From assembly GCA_003243195.1 (NCBI GenBank), contig QFQI01000002.1, forward strand, positions 372,001 to 436,000: a stretch of 64,000 nt of DNA, in the 5' to 3' direction. The notes beneath the pieces were generated by a model that had not been told where the DNA came from, searched no databases, and saw nothing but the letters and a program-made list of their open reading frames with translations. This DNA is from Sphingomonas taxi (lineage in GTDB: Bacteria > Pseudomonadota > Alphaproteobacteria > Sphingomonadales > Sphingomonadaceae). This document shows positions 1 to 9,369 of the stretch, piece by piece. The translations under genes and the position numbers were made by a program. The first letter of the stretch is position 1, and each line of letters opens with the position of its first letter.

Positions 1-600
1 CGCGGGCCGGAAGGTGGCGGGGGAACCGCGCTGGACCTGTGCGCCGCGCCCGGCGGCAAGACGCTGCAACTCGCCGCGGCGGGGTGGCAGGTGACCGCGG
101 TCGACATCTCCGAAAGTCGCGCCGCGCGACTTCGCGAGAATGGCGCGCGCACCGGGCTGCGCTTCGCGGTGGAGATCGCCGACGTGCTGCAATGGTCGCC
201 CCCCGCCCCCGCCGACGCGGTGCTGGTCGACGCGCCGTGCAGCGCGACCGGCATCTTCCGCCGCCATCCCGACGTGCTGCACCGCGCGCACGGCGGCATC
301 GTCGCGGAGATGGCGCTGGTGCAGGCGCGCATCCTGTCGCGCGCGGCGCAGTGGGTCGCGCCGGGCGGCACGCTGGTCTACGCCACCTGCTCGCTGGAGC
401 CGGAGGAAGGCGAGGCGCAGCTCGACCGCTTCCTGGACGCGCATCGCGACTTCGCGATCCGCCCGGTGCTGCGCGCCGAACTGCCCGACGGGATCGAGCC
501 GGAGCCGGAGGGCTGGGTCCGCACCCTGCCCGGCATGCTGGAGGAGGCCGGCGGATGCGACGGGTTCTTCGTGGCGCGGGTCCAACGCGCTTCCGCCTGA
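1..600 (+). CDS. rsmB: RsmB-family 16S rRNA (cytosine-5) methyltransferase, C-terminal part
   Basis: The reading frame is open from the first base of the window, so the N-terminus lies outside it. The 199 residues present form the SAM-dependent methyltransferase domain of the RsmB/NOP2/Sun family, which makes m5C967 in 16S rRNA. The SAM-binding motif CAAPGGKT lies at fragment residues 14-21. Both family cysteines are visible: the VDAPCSATG motif near residue 80 and the ATCSLEPEE motif near residue 130. The frame ends in TGA, 29 bases before rpe. The order rsmB-rpe-heparinase-purH suggests a shared transcript. Family assignment is firm. The exact RsmB name rests on this gene context because the N-terminal NusB-like domain cannot be seen. 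Confidence 0.88.
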   Translation, partial: RGPEGGGGTALDLCAAPGGKTLQLAAAGWQVTAVDISESRAARLRENGARTGLRFAVEIADVLQWSPPAPADAVLVDAPCSATGIFRRHPDVLHRAHGGIVAEMALVQARILSRAAQWVAPGGTLVYATCSLEPEEGEAQLDRFLDAHRDFAIRPVLRAELPDGIEPEPEGWVRTLPGMLEEAGGCDGFFVARVQRASA

Positions 601-629
601 CGCCCGCGTCCGCTAACGCAGCCGCCATC

Positions 630-1292
630 ATGACCAAACCCGTCCGCATCGCGCCTTCGATCCTGTCCGCCGACTTCGCCAGATTGGGGGAGGAGGTGCG
701 CGCGATCGACGCGGCGGGCGCCGACTGGATCCATATCGACGTGATGGACGGCCATTTCGTGCCCAACATCACGATGGGGCCGGCGATCGTGAAGGCGATC
801 CGCCCGTACACCGCCAAGCCGTTCGACGTTCACCTGATGATCTCGCCGGTCGACGCCTATCTGGACGCCTTTGCGGAGGCCGGCGCCGACACGATCACCG
901 TCCACCCGGAGGCCGGGCCGCACATCCACCGCTCGCTCCAGCATATCAAGTCGCTGGGCAAGCGCGCCGGCGTGGTGCTGAACCCCGGCACCCCGGCCAA
1001 GATGCTCGACTATCTGATCGACATGGTGGATCTGGTGCTGGTGATGAGCGTCAATCCCGGTTTCGGGGGGCAGCATTTCATCGACGGGCAGTTGAAAAAG
1101 ATCTCCGCGATCCGCCGCATGATCGAACAATCGGGGCGTGACATCGACCTGGAGGTCGACGGCGGCATCGACGCCGATACCGCGCGCCGCGCGATCACGG
1201 CGGGCGCCGACGCGCTGGTCGCGGGCACCGCCACCTTCCGTGGCGGCGCGGCGCGTTACGCCGAGAACATCCGGAGCCTGCGCGGCGGATGA
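630..1292 (+). CDS. rpe: Ribulose-phosphate 3-epimerase
   Basis: A 220-residue TIM-barrel enzyme that interconverts D-ribulose 5-phosphate and D-xylulose 5-phosphate in the cytosolic pentose phosphate pathway. Family landmarks are present in order: IAPSILSADFARLGEE at the N-terminus, HIDVMDGHFVPNITMG carrying the metal-binding His/Asp, VHLMI, NPGTP, MSVNPGFGGQ and the second catalytic aspartate in EVDGGI. The ATG at 630 starts exactly at the conserved N-terminus. The same frame is open upstream through rsmB but shows no homology there. The end overlaps the next gene by four bases (ATGA), which implies translational coupling. Confidence 0.97.
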   Translation: MTKPVRIAPSILSADFARLGEEVRAIDAAGADWIHIDVMDGHFVPNITMGPAIVKAIRPYTAKPFDVHLMISPVDAYLDAFAEAGADTITVHPEAGPHIHRSLQHIKSLGKRAGVVLNPGTPAKMLDYLIDMVDLVLVMSVNPGFGGQHFIDGQLKKISAIRRMIEQSGRDIDLEVDGGIDADTARRAITAGADALVAGTATFRGGAARYAENIRSLRGG

Positions 1293-3016
1293 CCGACGAC
1301 ACGAAGGACGGCATCGACGGCGAGCGCCCGGTCACGGTCGCCGCCGGAACCGGCGAATCGCTTTCCGACCGGCTCGGCGCGTGGTTCGAGCGGATGACGT
1401 GGCGCACCCCGATCCACGACCGGCGGCTTGACGGCCAGCATCCGGTGAAGCTGCTCGCCGTGCCGGCCGACCCGCTGCCGGGCGAGGAGGATCTGGGCGA
1501 GGCGCTGCTGGAGGGCTGGATGTTCGCCGGCGGCGAGCATCACGGGCTGGACGCGCTGGACATCGCCGCCCCGGCCGTCGGGCCGGCGTTCGCCGATTAT
1601 CTGCACGGTTTCGGGTGGCTGCGCGATCTCGCCGCGGTGCCCGATCGCGCGCGCACGGTGCCGCTGGCGGAGGCGATCACCGCGCGCTGGCTGGCGGCGC
1701 ATGGCGACCGGGTGTCGGACACCGCATGGCGCCCGCATGTCGTGGCGCGACGGCTGGCGATGTGGGCGTTCCACGCGCCGCTGCTGCTGTCGTCGAGCGA
1801 TCTGGTGTTCCGCTCGCGGATCCTGAACGGCGTGGCGCGCGCCGCCCGGCACCTGGATCGCGCCGCCGACCGGGCGCCGCCGGGCGCGGAGCGGATCGCG
1901 TCATGGTCCGGCGTCGTGATCGCCGGGCTGCTGATCCCGGGCGGCGAGACGCGGCTGGCGATCGGCGAGGCGGGGATCGCGCGCGCGCTGGCGAGCGGCC
2001 TGTCGGACGATGGCGGCGTGGTCAGCCGCTCGCCGGCCGCGCTGCTCGACGTGCTCGTGACGATCGGGCTGCTGCGCGCCGCCTATGAATCGCGCGGGCT
2101 GCCGCTGCCCGAGCCGCTGGTGCAGGCGCTGGCCCGCGTCACCCCGGCGCTGCTCGGCACCGCGATGGGCGACGGCGCGCTGTCGAGCTGGCAGGGCGGG
2201 CTGCCGATCGACGCGCAGACCGTGAACGACGTGCTGGTCGCCAGCGGCGCGCACGGCCGCGCGCTGCGCCAGTCGCGCGACTGGGGGTATCAGCGGCTCG
2301 CCAACGGCAGCGCGGTGCTGGTGATGGATGCCGCGCCGCCGCCGATGGCGCGCGTCGCGCACGGCGGCTGCGCCTCGACGCTGGCGTTCGAATTTGGCGA
2401 CGGCGCGGAACGGCTGGTGGTGAATTGCGGCGGCGCGGGCGTCACGGGCGCGCGCCTGTCCCCGGCGATGATGAACGGGCTGCGCAGCACCGCCGCGCAT
2501 TCGACGCTGGTGGTCGCCGACAGCAATTCCACCGCGATCCTGCCCGACGGCTCGCTGGGGCGCGGCGTGCGCGAGGTGACGCTGGCGCGGCAGGAATCGG
2601 AACTGGGCAGCCGGATCGAGGCGCGCCACGACGGTTATGCACGCCGCCACGGCTTCCATCACCAGCGCACGCTGCTGCTCACCACCGACGGACGCGAACT
2701 GCGCGGCGAGGATGCGCTGCTCGCCGCGCCGGGCGCGCGCAGCCGCCGCCCCGACGCGATGACGCCGTTCGTGCTGCGCTTCCATCTGGGCGCCGGGGTG
2801 GAGGCGGTGGCCACCGCCGACGGACAGGCCGCGATGCTGCGCACCTCGACCGGCAGCTTCTGGCATTTCCGCAGCCGCGGTGAGCGTGTGACGATCGAGG
2901 ACAGCGTGTGGGTGGACGGCTGGGGCCGGCTGTTCCCCACGCAGCAGATCGTCGTCGACGGCCTCGCCCCGCCCGGCGGGATCAACGTGAGCTGGGTGAT
3001 GAAGCGCGCGCGGTGA
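1289..3016 (+). CDS. Heparinase II/III family protein
   Basis: A 575-residue protein with the two-part plan of the heparinase II/III family: an alpha-helical N-terminal half (roughly residues 30-310) and a beta-sandwich C-terminal half (roughly 330-570). The C-terminal half carries the family-type segments FGDGAERLVVNCGG and STAAHSTLVVADSNS. I see no signal peptide, so a cytosolic location is possible, which is odd for a polysaccharide lyase. In alphaproteobacteria a gene of this type commonly sits between rpe or rsmB and purH. Its substrate is unknown, and a role in cell-envelope polymer turnover is only a guess. The start overlaps the rpe stop (ATGA). Confidence 0.85.
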   Translation: MTDDTKDGIDGERPVTVAAGTGESLSDRLGAWFERMTWRTPIHDRRLDGQHPVKLLAVPADPLPGEEDLGEALLEGWMFAGGEHHGLDALDIAAPAVGPAFADYLHGFGWLRDLAAVPDRARTVPLAEAITARWLAAHGDRVSDTAWRPHVVARRLAMWAFHAPLLLSSSDLVFRSRILNGVARAARHLDRAADRAPPGAERIASWSGVVIAGLLIPGGETRLAIGEAGIARALASGLSDDGGVVSRSPAALLDVLVTIGLLRAAYESRGLPLPEPLVQALARVTPALLGTAMGDGALSSWQGGLPIDAQTVNDVLVASGAHGRALRQSRDWGYQRLANGSAVLVMDAAPPPMARVAHGGCASTLAFEFGDGAERLVVNCGGAGVTGARLSPAMMNGLRSTAAHSTLVVADSNSTAILPDGSLGRGVREVTLARQESELGSRIEARHDGYARRHGFHHQRTLLLTTDGRELRGEDALLAAPGARSRRPDAMTPFVLRFHLGAGVEAVATADGQAAMLRTSTGSFWHFRSRGERVTIEDSVWVDGWGRLFPTQQIVVDGLAPPGGINVSWVMKRAR

Positions 3017-3067
3017 CCGCGTTCTGGAGGGTTGAGCCGCCCCGCCGCCGCGCGTAAGCGCACGCGC

Positions 3068-4642
3068 ATGACCACGATCCCGATCCGCCGCGCGCTGTTG
3101 TCCGTCTCCGACAAGGACGGGATCGTCGCGCTCGCCACCACGCTCGCGGCGAAGGGCGTCGAGCTGGTGTCGACCGGCGGCACCGCGAAGGCGCTGCGCG
3201 ACGCCGGGCTGGACGTGCGCGACATCAGCGAGCTGACCGGCTTTCCCGAGATGATGGACGGCCGCGTCAAGACGCTCCACCCGCTGGTGCACGGCGGATT
3301 GCTGGCGGTGCGCGACGATGCGGCGCATGCCGCGTCGATGCGCGAACACGGGATCGGCGCGATCGACCTGGTGGTGGTGAACCTTTATCCGTTTGAGGCG
3401 ACGGTCGCGCGGGGCGCCGCGCGTGACGAGGTGGTCGAGAATATCGACATCGGCGGCCCGTCGATGGTGCGGTCGGCCGCCAAGAACCACGCCTTTGTCG
3501 CGATCGTCACCGACCCGGCCGATTACCCGCTGGTCGCGGCCGGCGAGACGACGCTGGCCGATCGCAAGCGGCTGGCGGCGAAGGCGTTCGCGACCACCGC
3601 CGCCTATGACGGCGCGATCGCGCGCTGGTTCGCGGGCACCGATCAGGGCGAAACCTTTCCCGCCACGCTGCCGCTGACGCTCCGGCGCGCCGGGCCGGAG
3701 CTGCGCTATGGCGAGAATCCGCACCAGCACGCCGCCTTCTACGCCGCGACCGGGGTCGACACGCCCGGGATCGGACAGGCGCGGCAGGTGCAGGGCAAGG
3801 CGCTGAGCTACAACAATTACAACGACGCCGACGCCGCGCTGGAGCTGGTCGCCGAATTCCGCGACGCGGACCCGACGTGCGTGATCGTCAAGCATGCCAA
3901 TCCGTGCGGCGTCGCCACCGCCGCGACGCTGGCCGATGCCTATGAGGCGGCGTTCGCGTGCGACACCGTCAGCGCGTTCGGCGGGATCATCGCGGTCAAT
4001 CGCGCGCTGGACCGCGCCACCGCCGAGGCGATCACCGGCATCTTCACCGAAGTGGTGGTGGCGCCCGATGCCGACGACGAGGCGCTGGCGCTGTTCGCGG
4101 CGAAGAAGAACCTGCGGCTGCTGCTGACCGGCGCGCTGCCCGATCCGGCGCGCGGCGGGCTGGGCGTGAAGTCGATCGCCGGCGGCTGGCTGGTGCAGTC
4201 GCGCGATGCCGGGCGCGTGCTGCCCGCCGACCTGAAGGTGGTGACGAAGCGCCAGCCGAGCGCGCAGGAGCTGGCCGACTGCCTGTTCGCGTGGACGGTC
4301 GCCAAGCACGTCAAGTCGAACGCGATCGTCTATGCCCGGGGCGGCAGCACGGCGGGTGTCGGCGCCGGGCAGATGAACCGGCTGGAATCGGCGCGCATCG
4401 CGGCGTGGAAGGCGAAGGACGCCGCCGCGAAGGCCGGCTGGAGCGAGCCGCGCACGATCGGTTCCGCGGTGGCGTCGGACGCGTTCTTCCCGTTCGCCGA
4501 CGGGCTGCTCGCGGCGGTGGAGGCCGGCGCGACCGCGGTGATCCAGCCGGGCGGCTCGATCCGCGATGACGAGGTGATCGCCGCCGCCGACGCGGCCGGG
4601 CTGGCGATGGTGTTCACCGGCATGCGCCACTTCCGCCACTGA
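3068..4642 (+). CDS. purH: Bifunctional AICAR formyltransferase / IMP cyclohydrolase
   Basis: A 524-residue enzyme for the last two steps of de novo purine synthesis: AICAR is formylated with 10-formyl-THF, then FAICAR is cyclised to IMP. The N-terminal MGS-like cyclohydrolase domain (about residues 1-145) begins IRRALLSVSDKDGIV and contains STGGTAK and GRVKTLHP. The C-terminal transformylase domain holds LRYGENPHQHAAFY and the catalytic Lys-His pair (K275, H276) in VKHANPCG. The length matches the family (about 525-530). I chose the ATG at 3068; an in-frame TTG at 3032 would add a non-conserved basic extension. It is convergent with the flippase gene, with a 29-base gap. Confidence 0.97.
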   Translation: MTTIPIRRALLSVSDKDGIVALATTLAAKGVELVSTGGTAKALRDAGLDVRDISELTGFPEMMDGRVKTLHPLVHGGLLAVRDDAAHAASMREHGIGAIDLVVVNLYPFEATVARGAARDEVVENIDIGGPSMVRSAAKNHAFVAIVTDPADYPLVAAGETTLADRKRLAAKAFATTAAYDGAIARWFAGTDQGETFPATLPLTLRRAGPELRYGENPHQHAAFYAATGVDTPGIGQARQVQGKALSYNNYNDADAALELVAEFRDADPTCVIVKHANPCGVATAATLADAYEAAFACDTVSAFGGIIAVNRALDRATAEAITGIFTEVVVAPDADDEALALFAAKKNLRLLLTGALPDPARGGLGVKSIAGGWLVQSRDAGRVLPADLKVVTKRQPSAQELADCLFAWTVAKHVKSNAIVYARGGSTAGVGAGQMNRLESARIAAWKAKDAAAKAGWSEPRTIGSAVASDAFFPFADGLLAAVEAGATAVIQPGGSIRDDEVIAAADAAGLAMVFTGMRHFRH

Positions 4643-4671
4643 GCGGCGCGGTCGCCGGCGCGCGGGCGCGG

Positions 4672-6189
4672 TCAGCGGATGAAGCTACCCTCATTGGGCA
4701 GCGTCGCCTCCTCCGCGCTCGGCATCTTGCTGAACAGCGCGCGGTCCTCGGGGCCGAAGGCGTAGCGCCAGATCACGAACAGATACGCCGCCAGCGTCGC
4801 GGCCACGCCGACCGACACCTGCGCCCAGCGCCACGCCGGCGGCAGCAGCGTGAACACCGCCCCTACCGCCGCGCCCGCACAGGCCGCCCAGACCAGCGGC
4901 CAGCGCATCGGCGACACGCTGGCGCCCAGCAGCCGCCCGAGCAGCCCGGCCTTGATGACCGAGGTGAGCAGCAGCACCAGCATCAGCGCCACCGGCGCGC
5001 CCGCCGCCTGCGTCGCCACGCCATAGCCCGCCGCGCGCAGCCCCAGGATCAGCGCGAACGACAGCGCGATCTGCACCGCCAGCATCGTCATCGAGATCAA
5101 CAGGTTGCGGTGCCTGGCCATATAGACCAGCGCCGATTCGGACACCGCGCCGGTCGAGGCGAAGACCTCCGCGAACAGCAGGAACACCATCGCCGCCGCC
5201 CCGGCGGTGAACTGCGGGCCGATCGTGGACATCACGCCCTCGCGCGGGATCGACGCGGTGATCGCCAGCGCCAGTTGCGCGGCGATGATCCAGAACGCCA
5301 CCTGCCGCACCTGCCGCGCGATCGCCGCGAAGTCGCCGCGCGCGAGGCTCTGCGTCACGACCGGGCCGAGGATCGGGTCGAAGCTGGTCTTCAGCTTCTG
5401 CGGCAGGCTCGCGACCTGCTGCGCCATGTAATAGATGCCGACCACGCTGGGCGCGAACAGCGTGCCCAGGATCAGCCGGTCGACGTTGCGGCTGCCCCAT
5501 TCCAGCGCGTCGGCGCCCGCCAGCGGCGTGTTGGCGCGCGTCATCTGCCACAGCACGCCGACATGCGGCGACCAGCCCTGCGGGATGCCGTAGCTGCGGA
5601 TCAGCGGCACGATGCTGGCGCTCAGCGCCGCGACCATGCTGGCGACATAGGCGAGCACCAGCCCGTCCTTGAGCGTGAAGAACGAGAACAGGAACGCGAA
5701 CACCGACAGCGTCCATGGCTCGATCACCGCGCGCGCGGTGACGCTGGCCTTCACATTGTGGCGATAGGCGAGCGCCGCGAGGCTGACGTCGGACAGGGCG
5801 GGCGCCAGGATGATGAGCGGGAAGAAGCGGTCCAGCCCGACGATCGCCGAATTGGGGTACATCGCCTGTGGAAAGGCGAACAGCACCACGCTGGCCAGCA
5901 GGCTGGCGATCGACGCGAGCGCGAGCGCATCGAACACCACGTGGTTGTGCGGCCGATCGGTGGAGGACAGCGCCTGCGCCAGCCCGCGCTTCAGCCCGAG
6001 CGTGGCGAGCAGCGCGGCGAACTCCACCACCACAACCGCGATCGCGAACCGCCCGACCAGCGCCGCGCCATACATATGCCCCGCGATGAACAGGAACGGG
6101 ATGCGCGCGCCAAGCCGCAGGATGAAGCCCGCGACGTTCGTGCGGCCGCCCTTGGCGAGCGCGGCGATGTCTTCGGTTTGGTCGGTCAT
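4672..6189 (-). CDS. Polysaccharide/O-antigen flippase-type membrane protein (MOP superfamily)
   Basis: A 505-residue integral membrane protein with about 12-14 hydrophobic segments, beginning MTDQTEDIAALAKGGRTNVA and continuing into the first helix. The length, even spread of helices and the early segments (AALVGRFAIAVVVVEFAALLATLGLKR, here broken for length: AALVGRFAIA then VEFAALLATLGL) fit the Wzx-like / lipopolysaccharide biosynthesis flippases, which move undecaprenyl-linked oligosaccharides across the inner membrane. No glycosyltransferase or Wzy gene lies nearby, so the glycan is unknown. The frame is open about 58 codons upstream, but that stretch is arginine-rich and non-conserved, so I chose the ATG at 6189. 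Confidence 0.82.
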   Translation of the reverse strand: MTDQTEDIAALAKGGRTNVAGFILRLGARIPFLFIAGHMYGAALVGRFAIAVVVVEFAALLATLGLKRGLAQALSSTDRPHNHVVFDALALASIASLLASVVLFAFPQAMYPNSAIVGLDRFFPLIILAPALSDVSLAALAYRHNVKASVTARAVIEPWTLSVFAFLFSFFTLKDGLVLAYVASMVAALSASIVPLIRSYGIPQGWSPHVGVLWQMTRANTPLAGADALEWGSRNVDRLILGTLFAPSVVGIYYMAQQVASLPQKLKTSFDPILGPVVTQSLARGDFAAIARQVRQVAFWIIAAQLALAITASIPREGVMSTIGPQFTAGAAAMVFLLFAEVFASTGAVSESALVYMARHRNLLISMTMLAVQIALSFALILGLRAAGYGVATQAAGAPVALMLVLLLTSVIKAGLLGRLLGASVSPMRWPLVWAACAGAAVGAVFTLLPPAWRWAQVSVGVAATLAAYLFVIWRYAFGPEDRALFSKMPSAEEATLPNEGSFIR

Positions 6190-6457
6190 GCCAACGCCGA
6201 CCACGCCACCGTTCGTTGCGAGCAGGGTCCGGGCGCAGCCGGGACGCCGCCGCGCATGGCGTCCTCTCGACAGGCCGTTCCGGCGTCGCCCGACGGCTGC
6301 GCAAGGTGAACGGGGCGGGTGACGAGGCGCGCCGCGCCGACGCCGCCCCCCGACTGCCTGCAAGCCAGGCGCTCGGGACAGGCTTGTCGCACGGGCCGTG
6401 CCCGCCGGCCGCGCTGGTGCGACTCAGCGGGCTGCGGCCCGCTGCCGCCCTGCGCGG

Positions 6458-9223
6458 TCAATGCGCCGCCCCCCAACTTGCCCCGACCCCGATCTCCACT
6501 GCCAGCGGCACGTCGAGCACCACCACCGGCGCCGCCGCGCCCGCCATCACCCGCTCAATCACCGGACGCGCGCGCTCCACGTCGTGCTCGGGGAGTTCGA
6601 ACACCAGTTCGTCGTGCACCTGCAACAGCATGCGCACGTCGTGCAGCCCCTCGGCGGCCAGCGCCGGCTCCATCCGCGCCATCGCGCGCTTGATGATATC
6701 GGCGCTGGTCCCCTGGATCGGCGCGTTGATCGCGGCGCGCTCCGCGCCCTGCCGCTCGTGCTGCACCTTGCTGCGGATGCGCGGGAAGTGCGTCTTGCGG
6801 CCGAACAGCGTCTGCGTGAAGCCCTTCTCGCGCACCTGCGTCAGCGTCTCGGCGATGTAGCGGTTGATGCCGGGGAAGCGATCGAAATAGCGGTCGATCA
6901 TCGCCTGCGCGGCGTCCGCGCTGATATCCAGCCGCCCCGCCAGCCCCCAGCGCGAGATGCCGTAGAGGATCGCGAAGTTGATCGTCTTGGCCGACGCCCG
7001 CGTGTCGCGCGTCACCTCGCCGAACAGCTCCTGCGCGGTCAGCGCGTGGATGTCGTCGCCGCGCGCGAACGCTTCCTTCAGTTGCGGCACGTCCGCCATG
7101 TGCGCGGCGAGCCGCAGCTCGATCTGCGAATAATCGGCGGCCAGGATGACGTTGCCCGGCTCGGCCACGAATGCGTCGCGGATCTGCCGCCCCGTCTCGG
7201 TGCGGATCGGGATGTTCTGCAGGTTCGGATCGGTCGACGACAGCCGCCCGGTCTGCGCGCCGGTCAGCGAGTAGCTGGTGTGGACCCGCCCGGTCTGCGG
7301 ATGGATCTGCTCCTGCAACGTGTCGGTATAGGTGTTCTTCAGCTTGGTGAGCTGCCGCCATTCCAGCACCTTGGTCGCGATCGCCGCGCCGGGGGAATCC
7401 TTGTCGGCGGCCAGCCGCTCCAGCTCGTTGACGTCGGTGGAATAGACGCCGCTCTTGCCCTTGCGCCCGCCCTTCAGGCCCATGCGCTCGAACAGCACGT
7501 CGCCCAGTTGCTTGGGGCTGCCGATCGTGAACGGCCCGCCGGCGAGTTCGTGGACCACGCCTTCCAGCGCCGCGATCTGGGTCGAGAAGTCGCCGGAAAG
7601 CTGCGCCAGCCGTTCGCGATCGACCTTCACCCCGCGCCGCTCCATCCGCGCGATCACCGCCACCAGCGGCCGGTCGACCATCTGGTAGACGCGCGTCGCC
7701 CCCTCCGCCGGCAGCCGCGCGGCGAAGCGCCGCCACAGGCGCAGCGTCACATCGGCATCCTCCGCGGCGTAGCGGGTCGCGGCCTTCAGGTCGACCTCGT
7801 GGAACCCCAGCGCCTTCTTGCCGGTGCCGACCACGTCCTTGTAGGCGATGCAGGTGTGCGACAGATGCGTCGCCGCCAGCTCGTCCATCCCGTGGCCGTG
7901 CAGCCCGGCGTCCAGGTCGAAGCTCATCACGATCGTGTCGTCATAGGGCGCGACGTCGATCCCCAGCCGCCCCAGCACGATCAGGTCGTATTTCAGGTTG
8001 TGGCCGATCTTCAGCACGCCGGGATCTTCCAGCAGCGGCTTCAGCCTCGCCAGCGCCACGTCGCGATCGAGCTGCGGCGGGCGTTCGGCGAACATGTCGC
8101 TGCCGCCATGCGCCAGCGGCACATAGGCGGCGAGATTGGGGTGCAGCGCCAGCGACACGCCGACCAGATCGGCCAGCATCGGATCCCTGGCGGTGGTTTC
8201 GGTGTCGATCGCCACCCAGCCCTGATGCCGCGCCACCGTGATCCAGCGGTCGAGCGCGTCCGCGTCCACCACCGTCTCATAGTCGTCGTGGTTGCAGGCG
8301 GGTTCGTCGTCGTCGAACGCCGCATCGCTCGCCGCCTCGGCCACCGGCGCGTCCGCGACCTCGCCCAGCCGCGTCAGCAGCGACCGGAAACCATGATGGT
8401 CGAGGAACGCGCGCAGCGGCGCATCGGGGATGCCGTCCGCCAGCGACAATTCCTCCAGCGGTTGCGGCAACGGCACGTCGCACGCCAGCTCGACCAGCCT
8501 GCGGCTCATCCGCGCCGCCTCGGCATGTTCGATCAGATTGTCGCGCAGCTTGCCCTTCTTCATCCCCTCGGCGGCGGCGAGCACGCCCTCCACGTCGCCG
8601 TGCTCCAGGATCAGCTTGGCGGCGGTCTTCGGCCCCACGCCGGGCACGCCGGGCACGTTGTCGACGCTGTCGCCCATCAGCGCCAGCACCTCGCCCAGCT
8701 TCTCCGGGCCGACGCCGAACTTCGCCTCCACGTCGGCGGGGCCGAGCGTGCGGTTGTTCATCGTGTCGAGCATGTCGACCGACGGATCGGTCATCAACTG
8801 CATCAGGTCCTTGTCGGAGCTGACGATCGTCACCTGCCAGCCCTGCGCCAGCGCCGCCTTGGTATAGCTGGCGATCAGGTCGTCGGCCTCCCAGCCCTGC
8901 TCCTCGATGCACGGCAGCGAGAAGGCGCGCGTGGCGTCGCGGATCATCGGGAATTGCGGCACCAGATCCTCGGGCGGCGGCGGGCGGTGCGCCTTGTACT
9001 GGTCGTACAGCTCGTTGCGGAACGTGCTGCTCGACTTGTCGAGGATCACCGCCATGTGCGTCGGCCCGTCGGCACGGTGCAGCTCGTCGGCCAGCCGCCA
9101 CAACATGGTGGTATAGCCATAGACCGCGCCGACCGGCTCGCCATGCCTGTTGGTCAGCGGCGGCAGGCGGTGATAGGCACGGAAGATATAGCCCGATCCG
9201 TCGACGAGATAGAGGTGCGGCAT
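6458..9223 (-). CDS. polA: DNA polymerase I with both exonuclease domains
   Basis: A 921-residue family A polymerase used in Okazaki-fragment maturation and excision repair. The N-terminal 5' nuclease domain (about 1-290) begins MPHLYLVDGSGYIFRAYH and includes ILDKSSSTFRNELY and GVPGVGPKTAAKL. The central 3'-5' proofreading domain keeps its catalytic residues: the DxE pair D340/E342 (VAIDTETT), GHNLKYD and YAAEDAD. The polymerase domain carries motif A (DYSQIELRLAAH, D697), the O-helix region AKTINFAILYG and motif C LQVHDEL. Proofreading is therefore expected to be active, unlike in Taq. It is the last gene of a same-strand run that includes bla and nadB; the spacing of about 150 bp leaves room for its own promoter. 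Confidence 0.98.
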   Translation of the reverse strand: MPHLYLVDGSGYIFRAYHRLPPLTNRHGEPVGAVYGYTTMLWRLADELHRADGPTHMAVILDKSSSTFRNELYDQYKAHRPPPPEDLVPQFPMIRDATRAFSLPCIEEQGWEADDLIASYTKAALAQGWQVTIVSSDKDLMQLMTDPSVDMLDTMNNRTLGPADVEAKFGVGPEKLGEVLALMGDSVDNVPGVPGVGPKTAAKLILEHGDVEGVLAAAEGMKKGKLRDNLIEHAEAARMSRRLVELACDVPLPQPLEELSLADGIPDAPLRAFLDHHGFRSLLTRLGEVADAPVAEAASDAAFDDDEPACNHDDYETVVDADALDRWITVARHQGWVAIDTETTARDPMLADLVGVSLALHPNLAAYVPLAHGGSDMFAERPPQLDRDVALARLKPLLEDPGVLKIGHNLKYDLIVLGRLGIDVAPYDDTIVMSFDLDAGLHGHGMDELAATHLSHTCIAYKDVVGTGKKALGFHEVDLKAATRYAAEDADVTLRLWRRFAARLPAEGATRVYQMVDRPLVAVIARMERRGVKVDRERLAQLSGDFSTQIAALEGVVHELAGGPFTIGSPKQLGDVLFERMGLKGGRKGKSGVYSTDVNELERLAADKDSPGAAIATKVLEWRQLTKLKNTYTDTLQEQIHPQTGRVHTSYSLTGAQTGRLSSTDPNLQNIPIRTETGRQIRDAFVAEPGNVILAADYSQIELRLAAHMADVPQLKEAFARGDDIHALTAQELFGEVTRDTRASAKTINFAILYGISRWGLAGRLDISADAAQAMIDRYFDRFPGINRYIAETLTQVREKGFTQTLFGRKTHFPRIRSKVQHERQGAERAAINAPIQGTSADIIKRAMARMEPALAAEGLHDVRMLLQVHDELVFELPEHDVERARPVIERVMAGAAAPVVVLDVPLAVEIGVGASWGAAH

Positions 9224-9369
9224 GGCGGCTGCCCTATAACGGATCGTGGTTGGGGGGAACCGTGGTTTGCGGAGCCGGGCGTCATTCGCGGGCGGCGCGG
9301 GGCGAACGCAGATCGTCTCGCCCCGGCTTCGTCACCCCGGCGCGGCGCGGGCGCGGGCCACCGGACGCG

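Noticed and set aside
1901..4639. A 912-codon minus-strand frame across the heparinase and purH genes
   Set aside because: It has no recognisable domain and overlaps two conserved genes in antisense, so it is a GC artefact.
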